Origin: Callorhinus ursinus
Lineage: Eukaryota > Chordata > Mammalia > Carnivora > Otariidae
DNA length: 64,000 nucleotides
Reading direction: 5' to 3'
Assembly (NCBI RefSeq): GCF_003265705.1
Contig: NW_020312966.1
Location: forward strand, 23,723,861 to 23,787,860
Of the stretch, positions 31,401 through 45,700 are shown one piece after another. A model generated the notes under the pieces. It had not been told where the DNA came from. It saw only the letters and a program-made list of their open reading frames with translations, and made no database searches. Positions within the stretch are counted from its first letter, which is position 1. The number at the start of each line of letters is the position of its first letter. Position numbers and translations under genes: made by a program.

Positions 31401-34400
31401 GTGACTGTCCTGACCGCGGACAGTCCAGCTAGCAACTCGAGGATCTGCAGTGGACGCCATTTTACGAGGCATCAGGCAGCCTCCTTTGCCCACATGGCAT
31501 AGATTTTGTACGGGCACGTTACCTTTTCTTCAGGACACGGAGCTATCCATGATGCGCATCTGCCCGTCATGTCACCGAAGGTGATGTGTTTGCCATTATA
31601 GACATAAACACGGCCGTCTTCCCCGCCCAGCAGTCCGGAGGTGACGTCCGTGATCCTCAGGGGGGCTGCCAGGATTATTTCATCTGCAAGCCATAGAAAC
31701 CACAAGGGTCTCCCTCCTGTCATGCTTTCCATTGTCCTAACCCAACCGCCCACGGGTCAGATTAGTGTGTCCTTCACGTAGTCCACCCTCCCCACCCTCT
31801 TGAAGGCTCTCCTGTTACCACCTTCAGGAAGTCTAGCTCACTTGGCTCTGGTCTTGCCTAACTCGAAATAGACATAAAGGCCCTTGGGCCACTGAGCTGT
31901 TCATTATGAGGGCAGAGGCTACATGATCCAATTAGGGGACCGGTCTGTTGAGCAAAGGGACTCGATTCTTGGCCAGAGGCCCTGTTCCTTTCCCACCTAA
32001 GCCATCGCCATCCAGGTCACTCAAGTGCAGAACTCCACCAAAGCGAGAGAAGCGGCGGTCCCCGCTGAAGGTGCTGAGCAGAGAAGGCTGTGTGTCGGGG
32101 GTCAGTTCATACATCCGAGTGGTTCCGCCCTGGTGCAAGGTCATGGTCAGGAACGCCATTTTGGACACCTCATCTGAAATAAACCAGGGCGGGTGGCGCC
32201 TGGGTGGCTCAGTCGTTAAGCGTCTGCCCTTGGCTCAGGTCATGATCCCGGGGTCCTGGGATCGAGCCCCGCATAGGGCTCCCTGCTCTGCGGGAAGCCT
32301 GCTTCTCCCTCTCCCACTCCCCCTGCTTGTGTTCCCGCTCTCGCTGTGTCTCTGTCAAATAAACAAAATCTTTTAAAAAAATATTTAAAAAAAAATAAAT
32401 CAGGGCACAGTATCTGGTGCCATCCCAGGAATGGAGAGAAGACAAAGCACTGAATGGAGCCCTAGTCTTCCTTCAGCCTTCCGTGCCTCAAGTGACACAA
32501 CGGCTCAGGATCACAGCCAGGCATCTTCAGTGGGAAGGTGCCACAGGCTTGGGCACAGAGACCCAGGCGTGGGGCACGTGCAGGGATACCCCATCAGACA
32601 GCTCTGACCCCGCAGTAGCCTCCATCTCCCCTTACACCGCAAACTGCCCGCGTCACACTCCTGACAAACCCGACAGAGTAAGTTCTTCCCGCGGCCTTCC
32701 AGAACCTGACCGTGACTTCCGGCTAGAGCTGTCATACAGTCCGTCTCACCAGCCGGACTCCCTCACGGGCCCAGGGCAGGGACACCGCCTTGCATTGTGG
32801 TTCATACTTGCAACTCGGAAAAACTTAAGTCGTACTTCTTCATTATCACTGACTTTCAGGATTACTGTGAAACAGTCGAAAATCTTGAGTGTCAAACTTG
32901 TGAATGCCAACACTTTTTACGTATCATAAAAGGTGTGGAAAATGCCCCCCCAAAATTATAAAGTTCTAGAACTTATACTGCTTTCTGGAGTTTGATGCCC
33001 ACATGTGTGTTAAACAAAATGGAGATTGTTGCAGATTATAAAATTTTACATGTTTTACATTTAGGCCATTTCTAACTGCTGTTTTAATTAACACTGTGAT
33101 AAAGATCCTTTCCTGCAGTTTGGAATAGTTCCTGAGAGCAGATTCTTAGAAATGGTCCAAACAGCATCCAAGGGAATGAGTATCTCTGAGGCTCTTGCCC
33201 TTCTGCCAAACCTTTCTGGAAGGGGCAGCATCAGTCCACCTGTCACCAGCACCATAGGAATGCCCACCTCATCTCAGCCTCGCCATGTTTGAGTAGCATC
33301 GTTTTCATACTGAAGATACTTCACAGTTACTCATCAGCACCCTAAAATCCCCACTAAATATTTAGGCTCCGGGGGAGAGGGACAGGCCTCACGGGGTCAT
33401 GCTCCCAACCACCGCCCTCAGGGATCACCCCGCAGGTATGTCTGACCGTTCAAAGTGCAGTGAGTCTTTTACCAGAGAGCCGGGATGCCCAAACTGCACT
33501 GAGGGATACTGATTCTCTTTCTCATAAATAAATACATAAGGTTAATTTGTATATAATACAGATATGTAAATTGACCTTTTTATATTGTTATATAGTATTT
33601 TGTAACAGGAAAATACCAAGACCGGAAGGACATTAAAACAAAGTCTGGAAAGCTCTAATCACAGCACTCCAGTAGAAAAGTGAAACAAACAAAATCACTA
33701 ATGGGTGTTGTGAAAGTTTGGAAAGAGCTCTGTGAAAGGGGGAACCCCCACTACTCCAGCTAAGTCCGCATCCGGGGTTACAGTGCTGTGTCCTTAATCA
33801 TGCAATGAAAGATCTAGCCTTCTGGGCCGCTGGCCGGCGCAGTCCACAGAGCATACACCTCTTGATCTCCCAGCCGTGCTTAGTTTAAGCCCCACGCTGG
33901 GCATGGAGCCTAGTTAAAATGAAAGAAAGGAAAGGAAAAAAACACGTAGCCATTCTTTTGCCCAATCCACTCTGCTTATTTTTCTAATGTGTGCAAAAAT
34001 CTTCCTGAAAAATAACTTGACAATATGTAAGAAGAGCCTTATTGGTAGACCCTCTAGTCCAGGAATTCCTTCTCCAGGATATTTTAAAAGCTATTTAGGA
34101 GGCAGAGTTTTCTGTACATCGATGTTCGAGAGAGAAGACGGTATTCACAATAGTGAATAATTGGGAGCATCCTTTTCAGCTTAAGTTTTTAAATATCTGG
34201 ATAAGGGGTGATTTCTATATACATCTTTTATTTTCACAAATTTCTACAATAAGCATGATTCACTTTGATCATCTTCAAGGCAGTAGATCTTCAAGGTTTT
34301 AAAATTTTATTTATTTATTGAAGAGAGAGCACAAGCAGAGGGAGAGGGAGAAGCAGGCTCCCCTCTGAGCAGGGAGCCCGATGCAGGGCTCGATCCCACA

Positions 34401-37400
34401 ACCCTGGGACCATGACCTGAGCCGAAGGCAGACACCCTACGACTGAGCCACCCAGGCTCCTGAAAGGAGTAAGTTTTTGTTGGCTTTTTAAAACTTTCCC
34501 ATAAAATAAGTGATGTTTTATTAACATAGGTCCTCAGCAGACCTAGTCCTGGTGAACTGATGTATAGAATTTTCTGAACCCCCCACCTTGCTCCAAGCTC
34601 AGTGAGACTAGAGCTTTAACAACACGCTTGGTTACTTTCATGAGGGATTTTCAACAAATCTCTGAGGTAGATAGTATAATTTGCATTTTGCAGATGAAGA
34701 TACTAATGCTCAGGAAGGTTAAGTAACTTCCCCCAGGTTATGCCGCTTGCTATTACCAAGAAAAGGAAATACTCACAGTCCGGTCTGTCTGGCTCCAGAT
34801 TTCACAACCTTCCCCCCAACAGGATGTGGTCAAGGAGCCACCCGACTAAAAACGCAGCCACGTTTCCCGGCGCGTGACCTACCGTGAGTCGGGGCTCCAG
34901 CCAGCAACACTTGTTTCTGGGCCCCGTTCACCAGCACGTGGCCGCTGGACAGGGAAGCCCCCAGCTTCCCCATCGTCTGCAAAATGCCATCCGTCAGTAC
35001 CATGCAGCTCCGAGAGCTCTCCCTGGTGCCCAGTCTCCGTGGGGGGCGCGGCAGCCTTACCTTATCTCCGGAAACGGTAAACCAGCTTTGGCGGTGTGGG
35101 GGCAAATAGCCATACACCCGCCCGAGGCTCTGTTTCTCGTCGTGAGCGTGGAACAGGTGGCCCAGGCTGGAAGGAAGCACACACAGACGGGAGGAAGAGC
35201 GGGCCGACTAGTCAGGGCCCCGGGGATACAAGCCCCCTCTGCGCCCGCGATCCTGAGATCCTGGCAGGGGAGCGGGGTGGCTTTCTCTGCAGATGCGAGG
35301 CTCACCACTCTGCCTCCGCACCGAGAGCAGGTAGAGGGAGGGCCACGGCCACGGGCTGAATCGTGTTCCTCCGGAATCCACATGTTGGAGTCCGAACCCC
35401 AGCACCTCAGAATACGTATATTTGGAGATCGGGGCCTCAAAGAGGCAGTCACGTTACACTGAGGTTACTGGGGTGGGGCCGGATCCAACAGGACCGGGTG
35501 TCCTCATAAGGACAGACACCAGGGACGGGCGCAGACCCAGGAGAGGCCGGGAGAAGGTGGCCGCCTGCAAGGTGAGGAGAGAGGCCTCGAGATTGCCGCC
35601 GCCAACACCGCGCCCTCGGATTCCTAGCCTCCAGAACCGGGAGAAGATGCATTCCCGCGACTTCTGCTACCCAGGCCGTGGGACTGTCACGGGAGCCCTG
35701 GCAGGCTCATCCCCCTCCTAGCTCCTGTTTCAGCTTCTGAGAATTTACCACCTTGCTGCGGAGCCACAGCTTTTCCTTGTGGGGTCTGAGCCCCCCAGGC
35801 GGGCTCCCGCAGCAGCCGGTACCTGCCCCTCGTGCTCCGGGGTCCCCGGCCCCCATGGGAGCACTCACCTACTGGTGTTCCTCCAGGTTGGGCTCCCCAC
35901 CAGCAGCACGCTTGTGTTGTTCATGCGGAGCCCGTGGAGGGCATAGCCGAGCCAGGAGAAGTCCTCCTCGCCCCGCACCGTCCAGTTGGCCGCCTCCACG
36001 CCCAGCTTTTCTATACGAGACAACCAGTGCCCTTTACCTTACGTGGGAGGCTTCTGGGGTCGGTGGGGCGGGCAGAGTCTTTGCCAGAGCTCCCCTGTAC
36101 CCCCCGAGCTGCTCCTAGGGAGCCCCAGTGTCAGAAACTGATCCTACGCTTCATAGGACAAGCACATTTCTGGAGCTCACTTCTGTGGGGGTGGAGGATG
36201 CGATATAAACGGAGCCCCCAGCGGGCAGGTCGGAGCATCACTGGGATGCCTTCCGAGTTCCTAGGCTTCCACGGAAAGCCTGTGCCAACAACCTACGGGC
36301 CCCCTTCGGATCTGGACCTGGAAGTTGGACCCCTTTTTTGTGTATCAGTAATTTTACCCATATCACTTGGATGATAAAGGTAGATACTCTACTAGAAAAT
36401 TTAGATGACCCAGGACACCTGGGTGGCTCAGTCGTTAAGCATCTGCCTTCGGCTCAGGTCATGGTCCCAGGGTCCTGGGATCGAGCCCCGCATCGGGCTC
36501 CCTGCTCGGCGGAGAGCCTGCTTCTCCCTCCCCCACTCCCCCTGCTTGTGTTCCTGCTCTCGCTGTGTCTCTGTCAATAAATAAATAAAATCTTAAAAAA
36601 AATATTTAGATGACCTGATAGTGGAAGGAGGGAGATGGGACAGAAGCCCACAGGCACAAGGACAGACTAGAGCTGGGAGGTGTCCGCCCCCCCCCGCCCC
36701 TCTCCTGCTCCCTCCTCACAAACAACTACCTTTGTGGCTCCAGCTGGGGTCGGAATAAAATGCAGCCACCATGCCCTTCTGCCTCCCTCCACCTGGCGCG
36801 AAAGGGGATCCCATCACCAGATCGGGCTCGCCGTCTTCGTTCATGTCTGCGGCCACCAGCGTCCAGCCCAAGTTACAGTAGGTGTCCTGTAGGGGAACCA
36901 GGAGAGCATGTCCTGCTCAAAGGCGGACTGCAGGAGGCGGCCAGGTCTGGCCCTGACCCAGAGGGTCCCCGTACCTGGCAGGAGATGGTGACGTTGGGGC
37001 CAGAAGACATTCCTCCTTGTCTGGAGCCGAAGTAGACGTACACCGCACCCTAGGCGAAGGCAAGCCGCGGGGCAGTCACTCAGATGACCGGAGAGGGGGG
37101 GACAAGGGCCTGAATCACCCAAGTTCCCACAGTTGGGAGCTCAGCGACAGACGGAAACAGGACTGAAGTGGTTTTTATGTCTGTCCTTTGCGTCAGCGTG
37201 TTGGAGCCCCCAACACTGAGACGGCCACTCCTATCTGTGCATACCACACACGCTTGTTCAGTGCACCGGCTGGACAACCCGCTCGCCTCCCCGCGCGAGG
37301 CCAGCTCTGTTTCTGGCTCGCCCACGAGGCCTTCCCCGACCCGGCCGTGATTCCTCAGAACACGACACGCCGTGTGGTCGGTGTCCACAGCCCAGAGACG

Positions 37401-40400
37401 CATGTGCGCCATCGTTCCCTGTCCAGAACCAGCTCCTATCTTATAACTTGCCGGTCTCCATCCTCACTCATTCAAGCAGCATTTATGTTCCACCACGAGC
37501 CAGGCGCAGGGAAGACCGTGGTAAGTCAGACCACACTCTGTCCTCCCAAAAACCTGGTCAACGGGCAGTGACACCACAGCGTGGAAGGGACTAGAGTAGA
37601 GGGAAAGGCTGTGGTGTGGGGACAGTGACATGGGGCCTACACCAGGGGCTGATGTCAGCTCCCGGGTGGGTGCCCTGTCGCTCCTCAAGGACGAAGGGGA
37701 GAAAAGACCTTCTCCACACGTCCTCGGGCGAGGGGGCCTGTGGGTCCAGAGAGGACAAACGGCTCACAGTCTGGAAGCAGAGAGCGAGGAGACAGGGACA
37801 AAAGCGAGCTTGTGGCAGGTAGAGGTGATGAGGGGTCTCTGACCTTCTGGGTCACACAGGGTGCAGGAGCCGGTGCCCTGCCGTGTATGGGGCCCACGCA
37901 GACAAGAGCCCACGCCGCGGGACCCGGGACCTCGGCCAGGGCACAGGGATCCAGGGAGGTCTCCGCTTTGTGGTGGTGACGGGGGCGCTCGAGTGGCTGG
38001 AACCCCTGTCCCCCTCACCACCATTCAGTATCCTGGTGGGAGGGAGGGGGCGTAAAATCGGGAAACCCAGGAGGGCAAGTGAAGGCCAGGGAGGCAGGAA
38101 CTAGGCGCCGCCGGGTAACCCAAGGTCAGGTCAAGGACCCAAACAGGGGGCTGAGATCATCTCCCCACAAATGCGGCCCGGTTCATGTGGCTGGCTGCTT
38201 CCCGCCGACGTTCCAGCCGCCCCCACCTCCCCCCCCCCAGCTTGCCCCCCCAGCTGCTTACCGTGTACACCAGCTTCTCAGAGCCCACCGACGGCGCTCC
38301 CACGGCCAGGTCAGGCACGCCGTCCTTGTTGAAGTCCAACACGGCCAAGGCCGAGCCAAACCGACCTGAGGGCTGAAGCGGCACCAGTGACCCCCCCTGG
38401 GCTGAGCCACGGCCTCCAGAACAGCAGGCGACTCCCTGGGGTACCGGGACCCAGCCACCCAACCTGGAAGCCGAGGGCCCAGGGACAACTCCGCAGCGAC
38501 CAGAGCACATCCGCACCCCGGCCGCTGGGTGTCCCCTTGGAGGGGACGAGGAGGTGCCAGAAAGAGAAGGATCCGTTCTCACAAGTTCTGGGTTTTTCGA
38601 AAATGGTCCCACACGAAGGGCCAGGCTCCCTTGGAAAGTATCCGAAATAAGAGCCCCATACACCAGCGACAATGGCTACCCCGCGACGAGCTCTCGGAAC
38701 GTCCGGGGTGCGGAGGGCACAGCGACAGGACCCCCTGCGGCCGGCACCCACACGCACGGGCCAGGGACGCTCACCACCCCACACCCACGGCTTACGGAGG
38801 GAAGCCCCAGTCCGTCGGGGACCCTTCTCTTCCGAGGTGGATTCTCTCCCCTCCTGCTCTCCAGAATCCGCCTAGACCGCCAAGCCACTCCTCGGGCCTC
38901 TTTCACGGCGGAGCCGACAGTGAGCAGTCTTGCGCAAGTGGAGGTGGGCCGCACACACGTACCCGCGGCCCAGAACCCACACCGATCATGTACTGGCCCA
39001 TCGGGCTGCACCTGGCATGCGGTGGCCTCTGGAGAGGGCCCCTCCTCCGAGGCGGGAACTTGACGAACGAGAAAGGGCTGCTCCGGGCACCCAGCACGGT
39101 GGGGCAGCCGGGGGGTAAGCACGCCGGGCGGCCGAGGCCAGCCTCGTGCGGTCACCGCTGCTCCTCGACAGGCAGACTCTTCAAGCAGAGCCACACCTGA
39201 GGCCGCTCGTCCTCCCCCTCCCCCTCCAGGCGGGGACACAGAAAGGCTCGCTACAGGCCTAGGCTACACCCGTGCCTTCAGCGGCCCTAACACGGTGACT
39301 GCGTTACCGAGTGAGCACGGTGCTGCCCCTTCCTCGGCCCACGTGTCTGAGAGCGTGCATCCCCCTCCCCGCGCCGAGCCCGGTGGGCAGGAGCCCCACC
39401 ACTCTGACAGGGCACGGCCTCCTCAAGCAGCAGAGACGCCTGGGCGGCTCAGTCGGCTAAGCGCCTGCCTTCGGCTCAGGTCATGATCCCAGGGTCCTGG
39501 GATCGAGCCCCACATCGGGCTCCCTGCTTCTCCCTCTCCCTCTGTCTGCTGCTCCCCCTGCTTGTGTGCATGCTCTCTATCCGGCAAATAAATATCTTAC
39601 AAAAAAAAAAAAAAAAGGCAACAGGAATGGGTAAACTTATTTTGGAACGTTCTCATGTGGTGGCAGAAGGTTCCAGAAAATGCTGTCCATCTGGGACTGT
39701 GGAACCTCACACACTGGCCAGCCAGCTGAGGATTACCTCTCAGATTCAGGACTCCTCTGTCCGGTCCTTAACACCCCATACCCTTCATGTGTAAAGTATG
39801 TCCAGGCATGTCATCTTGTTTTGTCCTCACAGCATTAACTCCACAACAAAAGCTTTAGTGGTTTCCCCAGGATAAAAACCACGGTCTGACATAAAGTCCC
39901 TTCCCCTGCTGCTTGCTGCTGGGAGTGTGCAGTCCCACCGAAGCGCCCGAGCTCGCCTGTGACCAGTCGCAAGGCTACCTGTCCCCCCTGCCTGGTCCCC
40001 CCTTCCTGCTCCTGTAACTAATGCCAGCCCAGGTTCCTGCTGTCCCGAGGCGGAGCGACGCTGCCTCCACGCGGAGCCTGTCTCCTACAGTCACTGTGGG
40101 GCTTTTCTGGGGATGCATCACCACTTAAGATCAAGGAATGAAATCTGAGCAAAGTCTGGAAATTAGGAAGAGTCACGTACCAGAGTTGGTTTCTTACTTT
40201 TGATACATTGACACCATAGTTACGTAAGACGCCACCTTAGGGGAAACCGGGTACAGGGTGTTTGGGAACTCTGCACCGTCTTTACAGCTTTTCTGTGAAT
40301 CTAACATTCTTACAAAATAAAAATTCATATATAAAAAGAGGGAGGCTTAAAGTCGCAGGGGAGGGGTGTACTCTCAAGAAATCACATCCTGACTGGTGAC

Positions 40401-42705
40401 TCAGAGCAGCTCTGAATAAACAGCAGCTGTGTTTCGGGCGGGTCCTGGGCCAACAGGCTTTTAAAAATGACAAGTGTTCTACAAACAGAGGCCACCAGCC
40501 GTTTATGGGCTATTTGCTCTGGGGAACCTGCCGCGCAAGACAGGCAGTGGCTTATGGACACGAGAAGGGAAAGTCAGAGCCGGGCGCCTCACCTGGAAAC
40601 CCTCCAGGGTCACGTGGGCCTCCTTGTCGAGATCCAGGTCGATGGGGGGCAGGCCCAGCTCGCTGCCGTAGAGGAGGTACACGCGCCCAACCTGGGTGTG
40701 GCCGGGGCGGCTGTAGCCCGGGGCACCCACCACCAGGTCCCCCAGCCCGTCCTGGTTGAGGTCAGCCGAGGTCATTGCCCTGTGGGGAGAAGAGAGAACA
40801 CCCCGTCCAGTATCTATGGAGAGCCATGGGCGAGACGGTCGCCTGCTTCTCTCTAGAGCACTCCCTCTTGTTCCTTTTTTCACCCTGACTGTGGAGAATG
40901 TCCACTTCTGAGGTTATATGGTTTGTGTGATTTGGTCTTGCTCTCCAAGAAACACAACAACACTGGACACATTAAGGCCTCTGGGCATTTCTGAACCTTA
41001 TGACCCGAGCAGGCGAAAAGCATCTTCACAAAGCATCACATTCTGTGTGCAAACCCAGAGCCGCGAAGCGCGATCCTGGGCTCGCCGGGGAGCACAGGAA
41101 ATCCGCATCCGGCCAAGGGCGCCGGTAGCGTTCTGATGGACCAGGTAACAAACGGAAAAGGATGGAGCCTGAGACCAACGTGTGTTAGGTACACCGTGTT
41201 ATTTCTACCACAGCTGCACAGGGTACCTTGTATTGTGAAGAAATTAAATGTTTGTCATATTTAGTGGATGTTTCCAAATGAGGGTCTATGACCCACCGGT
41301 TATAGAGCAAAGGTCCAAAGGTCTTTGTTGGGGCAGCTAGAAAGACCAGAAATCACGTTATTTATTGTAGTTCTCATGGCCACGTAAGGACTCCATGGTG
41401 GCACAGAAGGAAAAAGAGGAAAAAAGACAGAAGTTGTTTCTAAAGGGGTTGCCGCCCAGTGGGAGGGGCCGGACACACTGACCACGGACACACTGCTGTT
41501 CCCTGGCTGCCTGGGCTGCAAGCTGGGGAGGGACCTCTGCACCACCCCCCATCCCCCATGCCAGCAAGCCCAGCAGGAGACCTTCTTTGGCTCTGTCAGG
41601 AAGGTGGCCAAGAGCCATCATGCACAGGGGACTGGCCAATAAACACAGCATTCACTCCCCCATCGCCTGTGCTGGGGCTGAAAGCATCAGTGGCCTCCCA
41701 AAAAGAAGGGCTGTCACCCAATCTTTCCAAGGGCAACAATGTCATCTGGATCTGAGAAGTGTGGTTGAAAAAAGGTTTCCCCCAAACCACCATATACTTG
41801 GGCTTGGTCTGGGTTGATCATGAAACTCAGAGGAACCCCCAACATTCTATGTACACAATTATTGTGGTGTGCTCGGCTTTTGTCCTATGAAGCGATGATA
41901 CCCCAATCACTGTAATAGCTGTTTATCCACTCATAACGTCATGAGATTCCCAGAAGAACATCGAAGCTGTGCGATTGTTCTACAACACTTCATCATGGTA
42001 ATTATTCAGTAAAGTGAAAGCTCCCTGCATTTAAACACATTTTGACCCATTTTAAGGAGACAGTTTCATCTTTACAGTTACTTGACCACTGTATTAATGT
42101 TTTTGTTGATGATGAGCTAATTGGAATATAAGGTGCTAACAGGTGCCACCAAAACCATTTGTTGATCGAGTGAACTTCATACTGGGGACAGTTTTCGGGA
42201 GTAGGAGAAACTCACACCTACCAGCCGAGTCTTGTGTAGGGAAAAGACAGGAAGTAAGACGCCAGGGGGCTGGAGACATGTTTCCATGACTGCTGGGAGC
42301 TGCCTGTAAACATTGTCCGTATGTTCCTTTCCAAAGTCTGGTACAGAAAAGTAAGGGAGTCCTGGAAACACAAAATCATTATAGATAAGGACACATGGCA
42401 TAATCAGTGAAACTATTATTTCTCATCCAAAGTATTAGACTTTCTAAAGGAAACCCATTTTGACAAGTGCTAAAAAAATAAAGCATCGATTCCTATCAGT
42501 AAGATCCCTTGGGATGAGCAATTAGGGAGGGAAATCATGACCCCTGTATGCAGGGAGGGAGGGCAGGCGCGGCCCTAGCGTTCAGGCCAGGATGGCAACA
42601 AAGAGTTAGCTGGGCCTTCACCTGAACCAAAGTCAGGAGAGTCCCTACGAACCCGCAGAACGTAACAAAATCAATTTAACGTTTAATCCATTAATCTAGA
42701 ACTAG

Positions 42706-42755
<50 letters not shown>

Positions 42756-45700
42756 TTTTCCTCCACACGAACTGCACCACCACCAGGATGCTGAATATAC
42801 CTCCAAACCACAGCCAAATGGAGAGGCTGCTGTGTTTGCTTAGGCACCAAAGGTCATCTGCCAAGCGCCGGAAGCAAGCCAAGCACAGGGACATCAAGCC
42901 CCTCAGCGTGGGATCTGAGGTGTTCTGAACGTGGTTGTGTGCAGACTGAGTGGTCCCGAATAATCCGGCCCTGTGCAGGACCCATCCATGGCCAGAGGAT
43001 ACAACTCTGAATCCACCCAAGGGTGAAGGAGACCCCACCAGGGCTCCGAGGCCTCGCCTGGATGGGAGCACAGTGGGCTCAGAGCAGGAGGGCAGAGCCG
43101 GCCGGCCGGGGGGGGGGGGGGGGGGGGGGGCTGCAGGACGGGCTGTGCCTCCTGGTTCCACACACTAGCGCCCCTGGTAGGCTGCCCCCAGACGCTCGCC
43201 CTCATGCCCCCTGCGCCTTGCCCACTCTTCCAGGAAGCACTTACTCAGTTTTGCTGTGTGCCAGGTGCCAGGATGGGCTTTGGCAACAGAAAGCCCCTCT
43301 CCCACGGGACCACCCTTCCACAGAGGAGACCGATCCGAGTAACTACAGGACAACATGGTAAGTGCTGTGGTGGGGGGCCCAGGTCACAGCGGGCTACAGA
43401 ATTCGCGGAGCCCAGTGCAAAATAAAAATGCAGAGCCCCTGGTTCAGAAGTTTTGAAATTTTTTTAAAGATTTTATTTATTTGAGAGAGTGTGTGTGTGA
43501 GCGGGGCGGGGAAGGGAGGGAGGGAGGAAGGGTCTGACGCAGACGGTGCTGAGCGTGGTGCCCCACGTGGGGCTCGATCCCATGACTGCGAGACTACGAC
43601 CTGAGCCCAAACCAAGAGTGAGACGCCCAACTGACTGAGCCACCCAGGTGCCCCTAAGTTATTAGGGGTCTTAAGACAGCAAGAGCACTAACCCAAGTGT
43701 GGGGCCCTTCTCAGGGTGACTACAGGCCCCCTGGGTGACAGCACACCTGCAAAGCAGGCCTGCTGGGGCCGGGCCCAACTCCCAGGGCCACCAGCCAGAT
43801 GGTGTCCTATGAACCCTCCAGACGTTAAGAGCCCTTCACAATCCAAAGCCTGCTTCCCTTCCCAAACCCTTCGTAGTGCCTTGTATCCCTGTCTTGTTTT
43901 CCAAGCAAACGAGTCTACTCATATTTCCAAATATCCCCAAACTTTCCCAAGAGATACATGCTCACTGATGAAATACTATCTACTCTTCAAGGCCTAATGC
44001 AAATGCCACCTCTGCCATGAAGCTGTCTCTGATTGACAGCAAAGATGCAAGCTTATCTTATAGGCAAAGTACGTGTTATTTGCCGCCCCAATTAGACAAA
44101 TTTGAACATCTGACACTTAAAAGGTGATCTCACGGACCGATTTCATACACAGCATCCCCCTGCATGGCACTCTGTGCAGGGAGCCTGCCATTTTGCTGAC
44201 ACAGTTTGCCTAAGGGCAAAGCAGGCCTGGCCCTGGTGCCTGGGGCCACCTCGGGCTCCACTGGACTCGCCCAAGGCCACGGAGGTCCAGACTCACATCT
44301 CAGAACATCTCTGGAAAAAACCACATTTGGAGGCCAAGGATATTTGTGGGTCATGAGTCACCTGGCTCATGCGCAGGTGAATCTCAGTGAGTGACTAAAG
44401 GGCCAGTGAGTCTGTAAGGACAAGATCATGGGGGCAGCATGTCCCTCCTTCCCCCACCGGAAGCAGAAAATTCTTACCGAGGTCCAGGAATCCACGCTAA
44501 AGAGCACACCTCTTTCAGTATAGCTTATATTTTTCCTAACATCTTTGGTTAGGGATGCAGTCAAATTCCTATGGAAATCATTCTTCTGCACTCTGGAGCT
44601 ATTGAAAAGGGAAACAAACAAAATGGGTCAGACTGAAGGAGCAACAAGGCCCCTGAATGAAGGAATTGAAGAATACGTCAAGTCGATCGCTGGTGAGAGA
44701 CCAGAACATTTGAGTATCTGGAAGTTGAAGGAGAAACACCTTTCATGCGACATCCCATGGAATTGTAGTGAACATGTTTCCAACGTGTAAAAGCCTGTCC
44801 TTATCAAAAATACTTCCCAGAGCCTCAAGAGCTGTGAATTTCTTCTAGATTACTTAAAAAAAAAAAAAAAAAGTGTTTCAGTATTCCACACAAATAGTCA
44901 AGAAATAATGTAGCTATTTGGGAAGCTGCACGCGGGCGTACGGATTTATCTCCAAGACATGCTAGAATGAATCCTACGATAAAAGCACATTTTCAAATTC
45001 GTGCATTCTAACGAGAGTACCAACCAGGTGCCTAGAGGAGACGGACAGGCTTCCCAAGTGACTGAAGTGAAGCCCACACAACGGGAGGGAGCAAAGGGGC
45101 GCGTGTGAAACAGCCCAGCGTGGGGACCCTGACAGTCTAAGAGACTGAAAACCCGATCTAAAGGCACTGAAGTCAGTCACCAAAAAGGAAGGAAGGAAGG
45201 GAGGGAAGGAAAGAAAAGGAAAGAAAGAAAAGACTGGCCTAATTTAAGTAAATCCAACCATGAGGGCTTAACTGAACCTTCCTGTCTTCTGTTCTTCTGA
45301 AGCTCTCTCTGCTCTTGCTGACCCTAGGACCCTTCACTGCTAGGTCCTGTTTGAGCATCTAACCCTTGCTCACTCTGAAATACCTCGGTTGAAATACCAC
45401 TTCTTCACCGAGAGCTCCCCTGGGACGGGGTTGGGATGCTCTGTGGCACATGCTTTTCCCTCCTAACCCTTGAGAGTATGTAGGAGTTCTGGCGAGCGCC
45501 CATGCACCTGCCGGGACACATGCCCCAGTAGAGCAGGAACGCTTTCTGCCCTGCTCACAACGAGGCCTCAGTGCCTAAACCAGCTCCTGGCAGCAGACAG
45601 GAGGAAATATTGCTTTATTGATAATTATAATATTAATACAGTTTTAAGCTCATGCAGTTGGCACACGACCCCAGCAGGAATACCACCCGCTGGCCCCCTT

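Noticed and set aside
34884..35462. 192-codon + strand open frame
   Set aside because: It is the shadow of two GPLD1 exons on the - strand in GC-rich sequence.
38529..39200. Long + strand open frame of about 220 codons opposite GPLD1
   Set aside because: It lies in GC-rich intron where stops are rare, overlaps other open frames on both strands, and shows no recognisable domain.
42378..42412. Apparent decayed microexon for GPLD1 residues DSMSFIYK on the - strand
   Set aside because: The resemblance needed several indels and no splice sites fit. The residues are encoded in full at the start of the exon at 42222-42361 once the upstream AG is used.
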